Source: an uncultured Prevotellaceae bacterium (lineage in GTDB: Bacteria; Bacteroidota; Bacteroidia; Bacteroidales; Bacteroidaceae). Taken from it: DNA of 64,000 bases. This document shows, in pieces, positions 1 to 10,288 of this stretch (the stretch's first letter is position 1; each line of letters starts with the position of its first letter). The stretch covers positions 62,001-126,000 of the forward strand of contig CAMVLT010000004.1 in the NCBI GenBank assembly GCA_947168395.1. The letters run 5' to 3'. Under the pieces are notes generated by a model that was not told the DNA's origin, did no database searches, and saw nothing but the letters and a program-made list of their open reading frames with translations. Position numbers and translations under genes: made by a program.

Positions 1-2
1 TG

Positions 3-1790
<1,788 letters not shown>

Positions 1791-1791
1791 T

Positions 1792-2196
1792 ATGAGCACG
1801 TTCCATTTCCAACCCGTCAAAGGACAGGCCCGCGAGATAATCACGGCCATACTGAAGTCGCCCGAGGTCGCCGCCTGCCATCGGAAAGCAGCCCTGGCGC
1901 TGCGCCTGGCGTGCGAGGAAATCGTCATGAATGTGACGGCCTACGCCTATCCCGAAGGCAAGTCCGAGGGCTTCTTGGACGTCGACATCAGCAAGACCGA
2001 CCGCATCACCATCCGCTTCGAGGACGGCGGGGTGCCCTTCAACCCCTTGGAGCAGCAGAAGCCCGACACCAGGCTGTCGTGGAAAAACCGTCGCATCGGC
2101 GGACTGGGCATCTTCCTCGTCCGCCGCAAGGTGGACGACGTGCGCTATGTCTACGAGAATGGTAAGAATGTATTAACTATCGAAAAGGTAATATGA
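1792..2196 (+). CDS. Anti-sigma factor-type serine kinase / ATP-binding protein (RsbW/SpoIIAB family)
   Basis: 134 residues, a single GHKL ATPase domain (HATPase_c_2). The N box is EEIVMN (residues about 43-48), the G1 box is EDGGVPFNP (about 77-85), and the G2 region is GGLGIFLV (about 103-110). The family binds ATP and phosphorylates an anti-sigma antagonist (STAS) or holds a sigma factor or other partner. It starts 1 nt after glgX and overlaps the next gene, a PP2C phosphatase, by 4 bp, so kinase and opposing phosphatase are translationally coupled. No STAS protein or sigma factor lies in the window, so the partner is unknown. Placement after a glycogen gene suggests, by inference only, a link to carbon storage or a general stress output. 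Confidence 0.85.
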   Translation: MSTFHFQPVKGQAREIITAILKSPEVAACHRKAALALRLACEEIVMNVTAYAYPEGKSEGFLDVDISKTDRITIRFEDGGVPFNPLEQQKPDTRLSWKNRRIGGLGIFLVRRKVDDVRYVYENGKNVLTIEKVI

Positions 2197-4094
2197 AAAA
2201 GAGTAAGCTGTCGCGCCGCATCACCTGGCGTGTCATCGGAATCATGTTGTTCTTCAATTTGCTCATCGGTGGAGCCATCGCCGTGTTTGTCTCTTTCATG
2301 TCACTCGGCAATGGCAGCGTGCGCGGGCAGTACGTGACCGACGGCATTGCCAGCAATGTTGAGACCATGTTGCAAATGGCGAAGACCGTTACATACAATA
2401 ACCGTACCGTCGTCGAAGCCAATATGGACAGTCCTGAGCATGTGTTCGGCGCGCTGGAGCAAATCATAAAGATCAACAAGCGCCTGTCAGGATGCTTTGT
2501 CGCCTTTGAGCCTGATTACTTCAAGGGTCAGGGCCGGTGGTTCGAAGCCTACGCCTACCACACCGACAGTACGCACATTGACTGCCGTCAGATAGGCTCC
2601 CCGCAGCACGACTATTTCAACGGCGCGTGGTATCAGCGGGGGCTGTCCTTAGCGCGTAGCGACGACGGCTATCTGACTGATTTGTATTACGACGACACCG
2701 TCAACAGCGGCATGTTCTGCAGTTATGTCGTGCCCGTCTTCGACCGGCAGGGGCGCAAAGTCGGCGTCTATGGTGTTGACCTGAGTCTTGAAATGCTCAG
2801 TATTGCCATCGACGAAACGATGAGCAACGTCAGGAAGGAATTCATGGTCGATGCTCAAAGCGACATCGGTGACGACGGTGACATTTATTTCTCCATTCAG
2901 ATTCTCGACAGCAAGGGCAACAGGATTACCGGCTCCGACTCTCTCGACGTCAGTATGCTCAAGGGCGAACAGGAGATAGTGGATAGGGAACTTGACATGA
3001 AGGACCTGAAGGGTACACCTTATTATATTAATGTCAAGCAGTTGGGCGCTACGGGCTGGACGCTGGTTGTGTTCCAGCATCGTGACCTTGTGTACACATG
3101 GGGTATCGTGCTTGCTATTATCATCCTCTTCTGCATGTGCATCGGTTGCCTTGTTATCTTCTTCTTTACCAGCCGGAGCATCCACCGTGCCACTCGGCCG
3201 CTGTCATTCCTGTCAGAGTCGGCCCAGGAGGTGGCCAAGGGAAACTTCGACGCCTCGCTGCCCACGTTCAAGCACAACGACGAGGTGGCACAGCTGCGCG
3301 ACTCGTTCGGCACCATGCAGCAGTCGCTGAAGCAGTATGTGGAGGAACAGAAGGCGGCGACGGCAGCGAGGGCATCCTTGGAAAGCGAGCTGAATGTGGC
3401 GCACGACATCCAGATGTCCATGCTGCCCAAAACATTCCCTGCCTTCCCCAATCGCAAAGACATTGAGCTCTACGCATCGCTGACACCAGCCAAAGCCGTC
3501 GGCGGCGACCTCTACGACTTTTTCATATACAACGATAAACTGTTCTTCTGCATTGGCGACGTGTCGGGCAAGGGCGTGCCGGCCTCGTTGGTGATGGCCG
3601 TCAGCCGTACGCTTTTCCGCAACATCGCTGCCCACACCGACAAGCCGAGCCATATCGTGGACACGATGAACGCGAACATCTGCGAGGGCAACGACAACTG
3701 TATGTTCGTCACCCTCTTCGTTGGCGTTCTCGATTTGGCGACGGGGCAGCTGCGCTATTGCAACGCCGGGCATGATGCGCCATACGTCGAAGCTACGCTG
3801 CTTCCCTGCCAATCCAACCTGCCCATTGGCGTTACGCCCGACATTGAATACGCCGAGCAGGAGATGACCATTGCCCCGGACATGATTTTGTTCCTCTATA
3901 CCGACGGACTGACGGAGGCCGAGAATGGCGGCCGCGAACTGTTCGGCATGCAGCGCATCGACGAAGTCATCGAAGGCTTCAAGGGATCTCCCCAAGAACT
4001 GATTGAGGCCATGACCGCAGCCGTTCACAAGTTTGTCGGCGATACCGAGCAGAGTGACGACCTCACTATGCTCGCTTTCAGATACAAGAAATAG
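2193..4094 (+). CDS. Membrane sensor PP2C-type serine phosphatase (RsbU/SpoIIE family, HAMP)
   Basis: 633 residues. TM1 is at about 14-36, an extracytoplasmic sensor region (Cache-like, judged by length and position) at about 40-300, TM2 at about 302-326, HAMP at about 328-385, a short coiled linker, and a SpoIIE phosphatase domain at about 405-632. Metal-binding motifs are visible: GGDLYDF (about 436-442), GDVSGKG, LYTDGLTEAEN and the terminal SDDLTML. The family dephosphorylates a phosphorylated STAS antagonist, opposing the kinase encoded by the overlapping upstream gene. The layout says that an external ligand controls a cytoplasmic partner-switching module. Bacteroidota lack classical SigB, so the output is open. 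About 165 nt with a weak promoter-like box separate it from the efflux operon. Confidence 0.88.
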   Translation: MKKSKLSRRITWRVIGIMLFFNLLIGGAIAVFVSFMSLGNGSVRGQYVTDGIASNVETMLQMAKTVTYNNRTVVEANMDSPEHVFGALEQIIKINKRLSGCFVAFEPDYFKGQGRWFEAYAYHTDSTHIDCRQIGSPQHDYFNGAWYQRGLSLARSDDGYLTDLYYDDTVNSGMFCSYVVPVFDRQGRKVGVYGVDLSLEMLSIAIDETMSNVRKEFMVDAQSDIGDDGDIYFSIQILDSKGNRITGSDSLDVSMLKGEQEIVDRELDMKDLKGTPYYINVKQLGATGWTLVVFQHRDLVYTWGIVLAIIILFCMCIGCLVIFFFTSRSIHRATRPLSFLSESAQEVAKGNFDASLPTFKHNDEVAQLRDSFGTMQQSLKQYVEEQKAATAARASLESELNVAHDIQMSMLPKTFPAFPNRKDIELYASLTPAKAVGGDLYDFFIYNDKLFFCIGDVSGKGVPASLVMAVSRTLFRNIAAHTDKPSHIVDTMNANICEGNDNCMFVTLFVGVLDLATGQLRYCNAGHDAPYVEATLLPCQSNLPIGVTPDIEYAEQEMTIAPDMILFLYTDGLTEAENGGRELFGMQRIDEVIEGFKGSPQELIEAMTAAVHKFVGDTEQSDDLTMLAFRYKK

Positions 4095-4206
4095 CGAATG
4101 TTCTGTATTTCTCTATTTGTTGCTGATATGCGTCTTTCCTAACCCGTTTTCCGTAAACGAACATATTTAATAATATTATGAACAGCTATAATAGAATAAT
4201 ATTGTC

Positions 4207-4214
4207 GAACTTTG
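4207..4214 (+). promoter_or_regulatory. Weak -7 promoter box ahead of the efflux operon
   Basis: GAACTTTG differs at one position from the Bacteroidota -7 consensus TAnnTTTG and lies 46 nt before the adaptor start in an A/T-rich gap. No convincing -33 TTTG is placed upstream, so this is only a candidate. Confidence 0.3.
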
Positions 4215-4260
4215 CAATTGACGCTCGACACATAGAAAATAATCATAAATAACGAAAATA

Positions 4261-5286
4261 ATGAAGAAAACCAGGACTATTTTGACCTTGATGGTGCTTG
4301 TGGCACTATCAGGTTGCAGTGAGAAAAAGCAGGCCGCCCAAGAGCAGACGGTCAGAGTGAAGGTTCAACAAATCCAGTCGGAAGCCGTCAATGGCGAGCA
4401 GGGCTTCTCGGGCACGATTGAAGAGTCGAGCGGCACGTCGTTGTCGTTTGCAGTGTCGGGTACCATCAAGAGAATCTATGTCAGCGCCGGACAGACCGTT
4501 GGCGCCGGGCAGTTGATAGCTGAACTCGACCCCACTACGCTTCAGCATGCGTACACGATAGCGAAGACCTCGCTGGAGCAGATTCAGGACACCTACAACC
4601 GCATGAAGGAACTGCACGACGCGGGGTCGCTGCCCGACATGCAGTGGATTCAGATTGAGAGCGAGCTGAAATCGGCGAAGGCATCGGAGGCAATGGCTAA
4701 GAAATCGCTGGCTGACACAAAACTGCATGCTCCCTTCGGCGGCTATATAGCCTCAAAGGATGCTGAGATCGGGCAGAATGCCGTACCGGGCATGTCTGTG
4801 GCGAAGTTGGTCAACATCGGCAGTGTGAAGGTAAAGATTTCCGTGCCCGAGAACGATGTCCAGCGCATTGCCAAGGGCTCGTCGATGAAGATTGTCGTTC
4901 CCGCACTGGGCAATCGCGAGTTCTCCGGTCGTGTGACCGAACGCGGTGTGAGTGCTGATCCTCGTTCAAGAACCTACGAGGTGAAGGCTACCATCCCGAA
5001 TCCTGGCGGTCAGCTGTTGCCAGGCATGATTTGCCAGGCATTCACAAACTATATGCAGGGCACAATGGGCGTGTTCGTACCCGCCAATCTGGTACAGCTC
5101 GACGGCGACAACAAGACCTTCGTCTGGGTTGTCAACGGCGGGAAGGCCGTGAAGCGTGAGATTACCATCAGCGGCGAGACCGCTCAGGGAGCCCAGGTCA
5201 GTGGAGGACTCTCAGCCGGCGACCAGCTTATTGTCTCAGGCCAGCAGAAAGTGAGCAACGGGATGAGCGTTGAGATAGTAAAGTAA
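4261..5286 (+). CDS. RND efflux periplasmic adaptor (membrane fusion protein), lipoprotein
   Basis: 341 residues. The N-terminus is a lipoprotein signal with lipobox LSGC (Cys19), so the mature protein is lipid-anchored and acts in the periplasm. The HlyD/AcrA pattern follows: a barrel-sandwich half (SGTIKRIYVSAGQTVGAGQ, about 68-86), a helical hairpin (about 95-150), the second half (KLHAPFGGYIASKDAEIGQ), then the beta-barrel and membrane-proximal domains. The Gly-rich APFGGYI is typical of RND adaptors. It is first of three genes; pump and channel follow within 40 and 31 nt of the preceding stop, so the operon encodes a full export machine. The substrate cannot be read from sequence. Confidence 0.93.
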   Translation: MKKTRTILTLMVLVALSGCSEKKQAAQEQTVRVKVQQIQSEAVNGEQGFSGTIEESSGTSLSFAVSGTIKRIYVSAGQTVGAGQLIAELDPTTLQHAYTIAKTSLEQIQDTYNRMKELHDAGSLPDMQWIQIESELKSAKASEAMAKKSLADTKLHAPFGGYIASKDAEIGQNAVPGMSVAKLVNIGSVKVKISVPENDVQRIAKGSSMKIVVPALGNREFSGRVTERGVSADPRSRTYEVKATIPNPGGQLLPGMICQAFTNYMQGTMGVFVPANLVQLDGDNKTFVWVVNGGKAVKREITISGETAQGAQVSGGLSAGDQLIVSGQQKVSNGMSVEIVK

Positions 5287-5310
5287 TAGTGAAAAGTGAA
5301 AAGTGAATAA
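5287..5310 (+). repeat. Short tandem repeat (AGTGAAA units)
   Basis: About three AGTGAAA units lie directly after the adaptor stop codon and before the pump start. The same unit returns at the pump/channel junction (8456-8505). Confidence 0.7.
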
Positions 5311-5325
5311 TTTGCTACCGCTATT

Positions 5326-8300
5326 ATGGAAGAGAATAAAGAGACGAAAATGAGTCTGCAGGAGTGGTCGATGCACTACCGGCAGATCATCATATTGCTC
5401 GTGAGCTGCTTAGTGGCTCTGGGTATCTATGGCTTGTCAAACATCAACAAGAATGAGTTCCCCGATATTGTCATCCGTCAGGGTATCGTTGTTGCCGTCT
5501 ATCCAGGTGTAACGGCTCAGGAGATGGAGGAACAGGTGACCAAGCCATTGGAGAAGTACATCTTTACGTATAGAGAAGTCAAGAAGGAGAAGACCGTCTC
5601 CTATTCGAAAGACGGACTCTGTATCATTCAGGTGGAGCTGAACGACGACTTGATGAACAAGGATGAGTTCTGGTCGAAGTTCAAGCACGGCGTGCAGGAC
5701 TTCAAGGACCAATTACCCGAGGGCGTGCTGGCCATTCAGGTGAACGATGACTTCGGCGACACCTCGGCCCTGCTGCTGGCGATGGAGTCGGAGGACAAGA
5801 CCTACCGCGAACTGAACGACTACATGAACACCCTGATCGACTCGCTGCGCATGATTCCCAGCGTGGGTAAGATGAGCGTATTCGGACTGCAGCACGACCA
5901 GATCAGCATCTATCTTGACAGCGACAAGCTGTCACACTACGGCATCGGCTACCTGACCATTGCACAGATGCTGAGAGGCAAGGGATTCGTGACGACTGCC
6001 GGCCGCGTGAAGAACAATGGCTATAAGTCGCCCATCTACGTGGATCATGCTCTCAACAAGATCTACGATATTGAGAACACCTTGATCTATACAGACGGCG
6101 AGGGCAACAACGTGCGGCTGAAGGATGTAGCTACCATCAAGCGCGAATATCCCAAGAAGACGTCCTTTATCACCAGCAACGGCACGAAGTGCCTCCTCCT
6201 GTCGGTGGAAATCAAGAAAGGACAGGACGTTTCGAAGATGGGCGCAGATATCAACGAGAAGCTGGCAAACTTCAAGCAGGACATTCCCGCTGACGTCAAG
6301 CTGACGACCATCACCGACCAGAAGAAGGTGGTGGACGACTCGATCGATAACTTCCTGCACGAGCTGCTGATAGCCATCGCGACGGTGATTCTGGTGGTGA
6401 TCCTCATCATGCCTATGCGAGTGGCGATGGTGGCTGCAGGCACTATGCCCATCACCATCTTCATCTCGTTAGGTGCCTTCTACATGTTCGGCATCGAGCT
6501 GAACACCGTGACGCTGGCTGCACTGATTGTGACCTTGGGAATGATAGTCGATGACTCCATCGTGATTATCGACTCCTATATGGAGATGATGGCCGAGGGC
6601 AAGCCGCGCTTGCAGGCCAGCATCGATGCCACCGTCCACTTCCTGAAGTCCATCTTCACCGCTACGCTGTGTATCTCGGTGACGTTCTTCCCGTTCCTCG
6701 TCGTGATGACGGGCGAGACCCACGACTTCCTGCTCTCCTTCCCCTGGGCCATCAGCATCGTGCTCTTCATCTCAATGATCATCGCACAGACGCTGCTGCC
6801 CATCCTGCAGTACTACTTCATCAGGAAGCCCATTGAGGCCGCCAAGCCTAAGAACGGCAAGCAGCCCTTCAACCTGCTCGACGTGATGGACAAGTATTAC
6901 AAGATTCTGCTGGCCTGGTGCTTCCGCCATCCGTGGGCAACCATCGGCATGGGCGCCGCCGGATTCGTCATCGGTTGTCTGATGTTCCTCAAGATACCCC
7001 AGAGGATGATGCCTTTCGCCGACCGCGACCAGTTTGCCGTAGAGATTTACATGCCCATCGGCACCACTATCGAGCGCACCACCGCCGTGGCCGACTCGCT
7101 GGAACACATGATCAGCAAGGACGAGCGCGTGGTGGGTATCGCATCCTTCAAAGGCTGTGCGTCGCCCCGATTCCATACGTCGTACGCCCCGCAGTTCGCT
7201 GACGAGAGCTATGCGCAGTTCATAGTCAACACCACGAGCAACGATGCCACCGTACAGCTGGTCAACGAGTGTACGGAGAAATACACTCAGATGTTCCCTG
7301 AGGCTTACGTGAAGATTAAGCAGCTGAGTTTCAGCAGTTGCCCCGTACCCATCGAGGTGCGTCTGAAGAGCGATAACCTCAGCGAACTGAAAACCTACTC
7401 CGACAGCGTTGTCCAGATGCTTCGCCAGATGCCGGAGCTGTTGCTCGTACGCAGCAATATGCTGGAGCCGTTGGCTACCACCCGTATCAAGATTGACGAC
7501 GAGAAGGCCAGCCGGCTGGGCATCACCAATGAGGATGTAGAGCTGCAGATGGCCTTCCGCTATGGCGACGGACTCACCGTCAGCACGGCTTGGGAGGGCG
7601 ACTACGACATCAACGTGAAGATGAAGACCGAGGATGCCGACCAGGCCACGAAGCAGGATGTGATGAACGAGCTGATACCTATCGGCATCTCTGCCGCCCT
7701 TCCCACCAATTTGGAGGCCCTGCGGAGTCTCGCCGATGGCGGCAGTTTCCTGCCCAGCATCCCCCTGCGTCAGTTCGCCGAAGTCGTTCCCAACTGGCAG
7801 TATGGCCAGATTTGCCACCGCAACGGTCTGCGTACAGTTACTGTGATGGCCGAAGTGGCCCGTGGAGAGAACGACGGCATCGTGACCGAGAAGATCATGG
7901 AACGTCTGGCCGACTTCAAGCTGCCCGACGGTATGCAGTTGGAGTATGGCGGACAGTATGAGGACGACAACGAGACTGGCCCTCAGATAGCCAATGCCCT
8001 CATCATGTCTATCATGATTATCTTCTTCGTACTGCTGTGGCACTTCAAGAAGGTCAGCGAGGCCGTGCTCATCATGGTCTGCCTCACGCTCTGCGTGTTC
8101 GGTATGGCCGTTGGCTTGATGATACAGGGCGTGGAGTTCTCAATGACCAGTGTCTTGGGCTTCGTCTCGCTTATGGGTATCCTGGTGCGCAACGGCGTCA
8201 TCCTCTTCGACTATGCGGCAGAGGTGAAGGAGTTTGAGAAACTCTCGCTCAAGGATGCCATCCATGTGGCAGCCGAGCGCCGTATGCGTCCTATCTTCCT

Positions 8301-8481
8301 GACGTCAGCCGCCGCCTCCATGGGCGTGGTTCCGATGATACTTGGCGGCAGCGCACTCTGGGTGCCTATGGGTGCCGTCATCTGTTATGGCACGCTCATT
8401 ACCATGTTCTTCATCCTGACGGTGATGCCTGTCGCCTACTGGAAGGTCATGGGAGGAAGTGAAGTGAGAAGTGATAAGTGA
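5326..8481 (+). CDS. RND family efflux pump, inner-membrane permease (AcrB/MdtB-like)
   Basis: 1051 residues, the usual RND length, with 12 predicted membrane segments and two large periplasmic loops in two homologous halves. TM1 is at about 18-38 and the second half begins near residue 540. The TM4 motif GMIVDDSIVIID carries Asp409-Asp410, matching the proton-relay pair of AcrB, so proton-driven export is expected. MGILVRNGVILFDYA near residue 945 is the equivalent repeat motif of the second half. It forms a complex with the adjacent adaptor and outer-membrane channel. Export of drugs, bile compounds or similar small molecules is inferred. The last residues (SEVRSDK) are encoded by the AGTGA-type tandem repeat at the gene junction. 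Confidence 0.95.
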   Translation: MEENKETKMSLQEWSMHYRQIIILLVSCLVALGIYGLSNINKNEFPDIVIRQGIVVAVYPGVTAQEMEEQVTKPLEKYIFTYREVKKEKTVSYSKDGLCIIQVELNDDLMNKDEFWSKFKHGVQDFKDQLPEGVLAIQVNDDFGDTSALLLAMESEDKTYRELNDYMNTLIDSLRMIPSVGKMSVFGLQHDQISIYLDSDKLSHYGIGYLTIAQMLRGKGFVTTAGRVKNNGYKSPIYVDHALNKIYDIENTLIYTDGEGNNVRLKDVATIKREYPKKTSFITSNGTKCLLLSVEIKKGQDVSKMGADINEKLANFKQDIPADVKLTTITDQKKVVDDSIDNFLHELLIAIATVILVVILIMPMRVAMVAAGTMPITIFISLGAFYMFGIELNTVTLAALIVTLGMIVDDSIVIIDSYMEMMAEGKPRLQASIDATVHFLKSIFTATLCISVTFFPFLVVMTGETHDFLLSFPWAISIVLFISMIIAQTLLPILQYYFIRKPIEAAKPKNGKQPFNLLDVMDKYYKILLAWCFRHPWATIGMGAAGFVIGCLMFLKIPQRMMPFADRDQFAVEIYMPIGTTIERTTAVADSLEHMISKDERVVGIASFKGCASPRFHTSYAPQFADESYAQFIVNTTSNDATVQLVNECTEKYTQMFPEAYVKIKQLSFSSCPVPIEVRLKSDNLSELKTYSDSVVQMLRQMPELLLVRSNMLEPLATTRIKIDDEKASRLGITNEDVELQMAFRYGDGLTVSTAWEGDYDINVKMKTEDADQATKQDVMNELIPIGISAALPTNLEALRSLADGGSFLPSIPLRQFAEVVPNWQYGQICHRNGLRTVTVMAEVARGENDGIVTEKIMERLADFKLPDGMQLEYGGQYEDDNETGPQIANALIMSIMIIFFVLLWHFKKVSEAVLIMVCLTLCVFGMAVGLMIQGVEFSMTSVLGFVSLMGILVRNGVILFDYAAEVKEFEKLSLKDAIHVAAERRMRPIFLTSAAASMGVVPMILGGSALWVPMGAVICYGTLITMFFILTVMPVAYWKVMGGSEVRSDK

Positions 8482-8505
8482 AAAGTGAGAAGTGAAAAGT
8501 GAAAG
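8456..8505 (+). repeat. Short tandem repeat (AGTGAAA/AGTGAGA units)
   Basis: About seven units of seven or eight bases with consensus AGTGAAA span the end of the pump gene, its stop codon (8479-8481) and the gap before the channel gene. The pump's C-terminal residues are therefore repeat-encoded. No hairpin or promoter is visible in it. Confidence 0.8.
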
Positions 8506-8512
8506 ATTGACG

Positions 8513-9853
8513 ATGAAAAAGATATTTTCCTTTATAGTAGGTCTGGCATGCTGCGGTTCGGCCGCAGCCCAGCAGCCCTATACCCTCGACCAGCTGAAGC
8601 AGTTGGCCGTAGCGAACAATTTCAACCTCCGCTCTGCCCGCAATGCCATCCAGCAGTCGAAAGAGCAGCAGAGCGAGGCCTACACCAAGTATTTCCCAGC
8701 CATCTCGGCAACAGGTGTAGGCATCACCATGAATAAGTACCTCTTAGAGGCCGATCTCAGCCTGCCCGACGAGTTGGCAAGCCAGCTTCCCCCCAGCGTC
8801 AGCGCCGCATGGCCCACCAACATCGCCTTTATGAAGAATGGCGTGTTCGGCTCCGTCAGTGCCATTCAGCCAGTGTTCATGGGCGGACAAATCATCAACG
8901 GCAACAAACTGGCAAAGGCGGGCGTCGAGGCGAGCGAAATCCAGCTTGAGGCGTCGGAAGACCAGGTCGAGCTCGTCACTGAGCAGTATTACTGGCAGGT
9001 GGTGTCGCTCAAGGAGAAACTGCTGACGCTGAGCTCCATCCATCAGATGCTGGTGGAGCTGGAGAAGGACGTGAGCAATGCCGTACGCGTAGGCGCCGTC
9101 AACCGCAACGACCTGTTGCAGGTGCAACTGCGCAAGGGGGAAGTGGAAAGTTCGACACTGGAGGTGGAGCACGCGCTGAGCACTCTCACTCAGCTGCTGG
9201 CACAGCATGTCGGCATCGCCAATGAGACCATCGACGTGGCTTTACCTGCCGACCTGATTGATATGGGCAAGTCTGGTGAGCCTGCCATACCTGCCAATTT
9301 GCGCCAAGACCATCAGTCGGCCTTGAATGCCACACCGCAGTACCGCCTGTTGGAGAAGAATGTCGAGGTGCATCGCCTGCAGCACAGGCTGAAAGTCGGT
9401 TCCAATATGCCCAAGGTCGGCGTCGGTGCCGATTACGGCTGGAACAACTTCGTGAACGACCGGGGCAGTGGCACCGGTACGCTCTTTGCCTTTGTCCAGA
9501 TACCAATCAGCGACTGGTGGGGCGGCTCGCATGCCATCAAGAAGCAGAAACTGGCCTTGGACGATGCCCGTGAGGAACTGACAGACAAAAGCCAGAAGCT
9601 CGTCATCCGCATGAACAGTGCTTGGGCTGCACTGGAGACCAGCCACAAGAAACTGCTCATTGCCCACAGTGCCATCGAGCAGGCCGAGGAGAATCTGCGC
9701 CTGAACAAGGACTACTACCGCGTGGGCAGCACCAAGATGAGCGACCTGCTGCTGGCCCAGCAGCAGTACCAGGCGGCCCGCGACCGCTACACCGATGCCT
9801 ACGCCGACTTCCAGACCAAGCAGCTGGAGTATCGTCAGGCCACGGGGCAGTAA
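8513..9853 (+). CDS. TolC-family outer-membrane efflux channel
   Basis: 446 residues from ATG at 8513. A GTG at 8492 in the same frame lies inside the AGTGAAA repeat and would put charged residues before the signal peptide, so 8513 is preferred. The signal peptide is MKKIFSFIVGLACCGSAAAQ (about 1-20). The rest has two OEP repeats of heptad-rich helices separated by short beta segments; the second carries the helix around EQAEENLRLNKDYYRVG, a typical TolC-family motif just before the equatorial turn. It forms the outer-membrane exit duct for the adaptor and pump encoded just upstream and ends the operon; REP-like repeats follow. Confidence 0.93.
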   Translation: MKKIFSFIVGLACCGSAAAQQPYTLDQLKQLAVANNFNLRSARNAIQQSKEQQSEAYTKYFPAISATGVGITMNKYLLEADLSLPDELASQLPPSVSAAWPTNIAFMKNGVFGSVSAIQPVFMGGQIINGNKLAKAGVEASEIQLEASEDQVELVTEQYYWQVVSLKEKLLTLSSIHQMLVELEKDVSNAVRVGAVNRNDLLQVQLRKGEVESSTLEVEHALSTLTQLLAQHVGIANETIDVALPADLIDMGKSGEPAIPANLRQDHQSALNATPQYRLLEKNVEVHRLQHRLKVGSNMPKVGVGADYGWNNFVNDRGSGTGTLFAFVQIPISDWWGGSHAIKKQKLALDDAREELTDKSQKLVIRMNSAWAALETSHKKLLIAHSAIEQAEENLRLNKDYYRVGSTKMSDLLLAQQQYQAARDRYTDAYADFQTKQLEYRQATGQ

Positions 9854-10288
9854 AAGGACGGCCACTCAACGATTGAGTGACCCCGCCAGCGAGCCAGAGG
9901 GCCGTACTCAACGACTACAGAGCAAGTAACATTTATAATAATAGATAAAATGATTAAACTCATGTATCCCACAGACGGCCTGAAAGGCCAGAAAGCCATT
10001 AGCCCAGGGCAACGCCCTGGGTATAGAGGGTGTGCCGCCATCGCCCTGAAAGGGCAAAAGCTTTGCTTACTGTTATGGCTTCTGCCCTTTCAGGGCGGAG
10101 TTTAAACATCCTCTCACCCAGGGCGCTGCCCTGGGCTGAAGGCTCATTGCCCCTTCGGGGCGTTATCGGATACATACGGAAAATAATAATAATAAATAAT
10201 GTATAGAACAATGCAAAGCCCGTCGCCGTATAGCGCAAATCATTAGCAACGCCTCAGACTCTCCATCGAATTAAAAACTCCATAGCTT
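9854..10288. other. 435-bp gene-free gap holding a REP-like repeat pair
   Basis: No credible gene on either strand. The main content is the inverted pair of hairpin-rich repeats at 9977-10164. The flanks are A/T-rich and show no clear TAnnTTTG promoter for the downstream DUF3943 gene. Confidence 0.7.
9977..10164. repeat. REP-like palindromic repeats, two ~80-bp units in inverted orientation
   Basis: The left unit (about 9977-10056) and right unit (about 10083-10164) are inverted copies. Each has three small hairpins in the same order: a GGCC..GGCC or CGCCCC..GGGGCG stem, AGCCCAGGGC-AA-CGCCCTGGG, and GCCCTGAAAGGGC. The palindromes and head-to-head pairing fit REP/BIME elements, which in many phyla are moved by RAYT (IS200-like) transposases. 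No transposase is in the window. The element sits between convergently unrelated blocks, after the efflux operon stop, and could also serve as a transcription end. Confidence 0.75.

Noticed and set aside
9977..10164. CRISPR array
   Set aside because: Only two inverted units with internal palindromes, no regular direct repeats and spacers, and no cas genes in the window.
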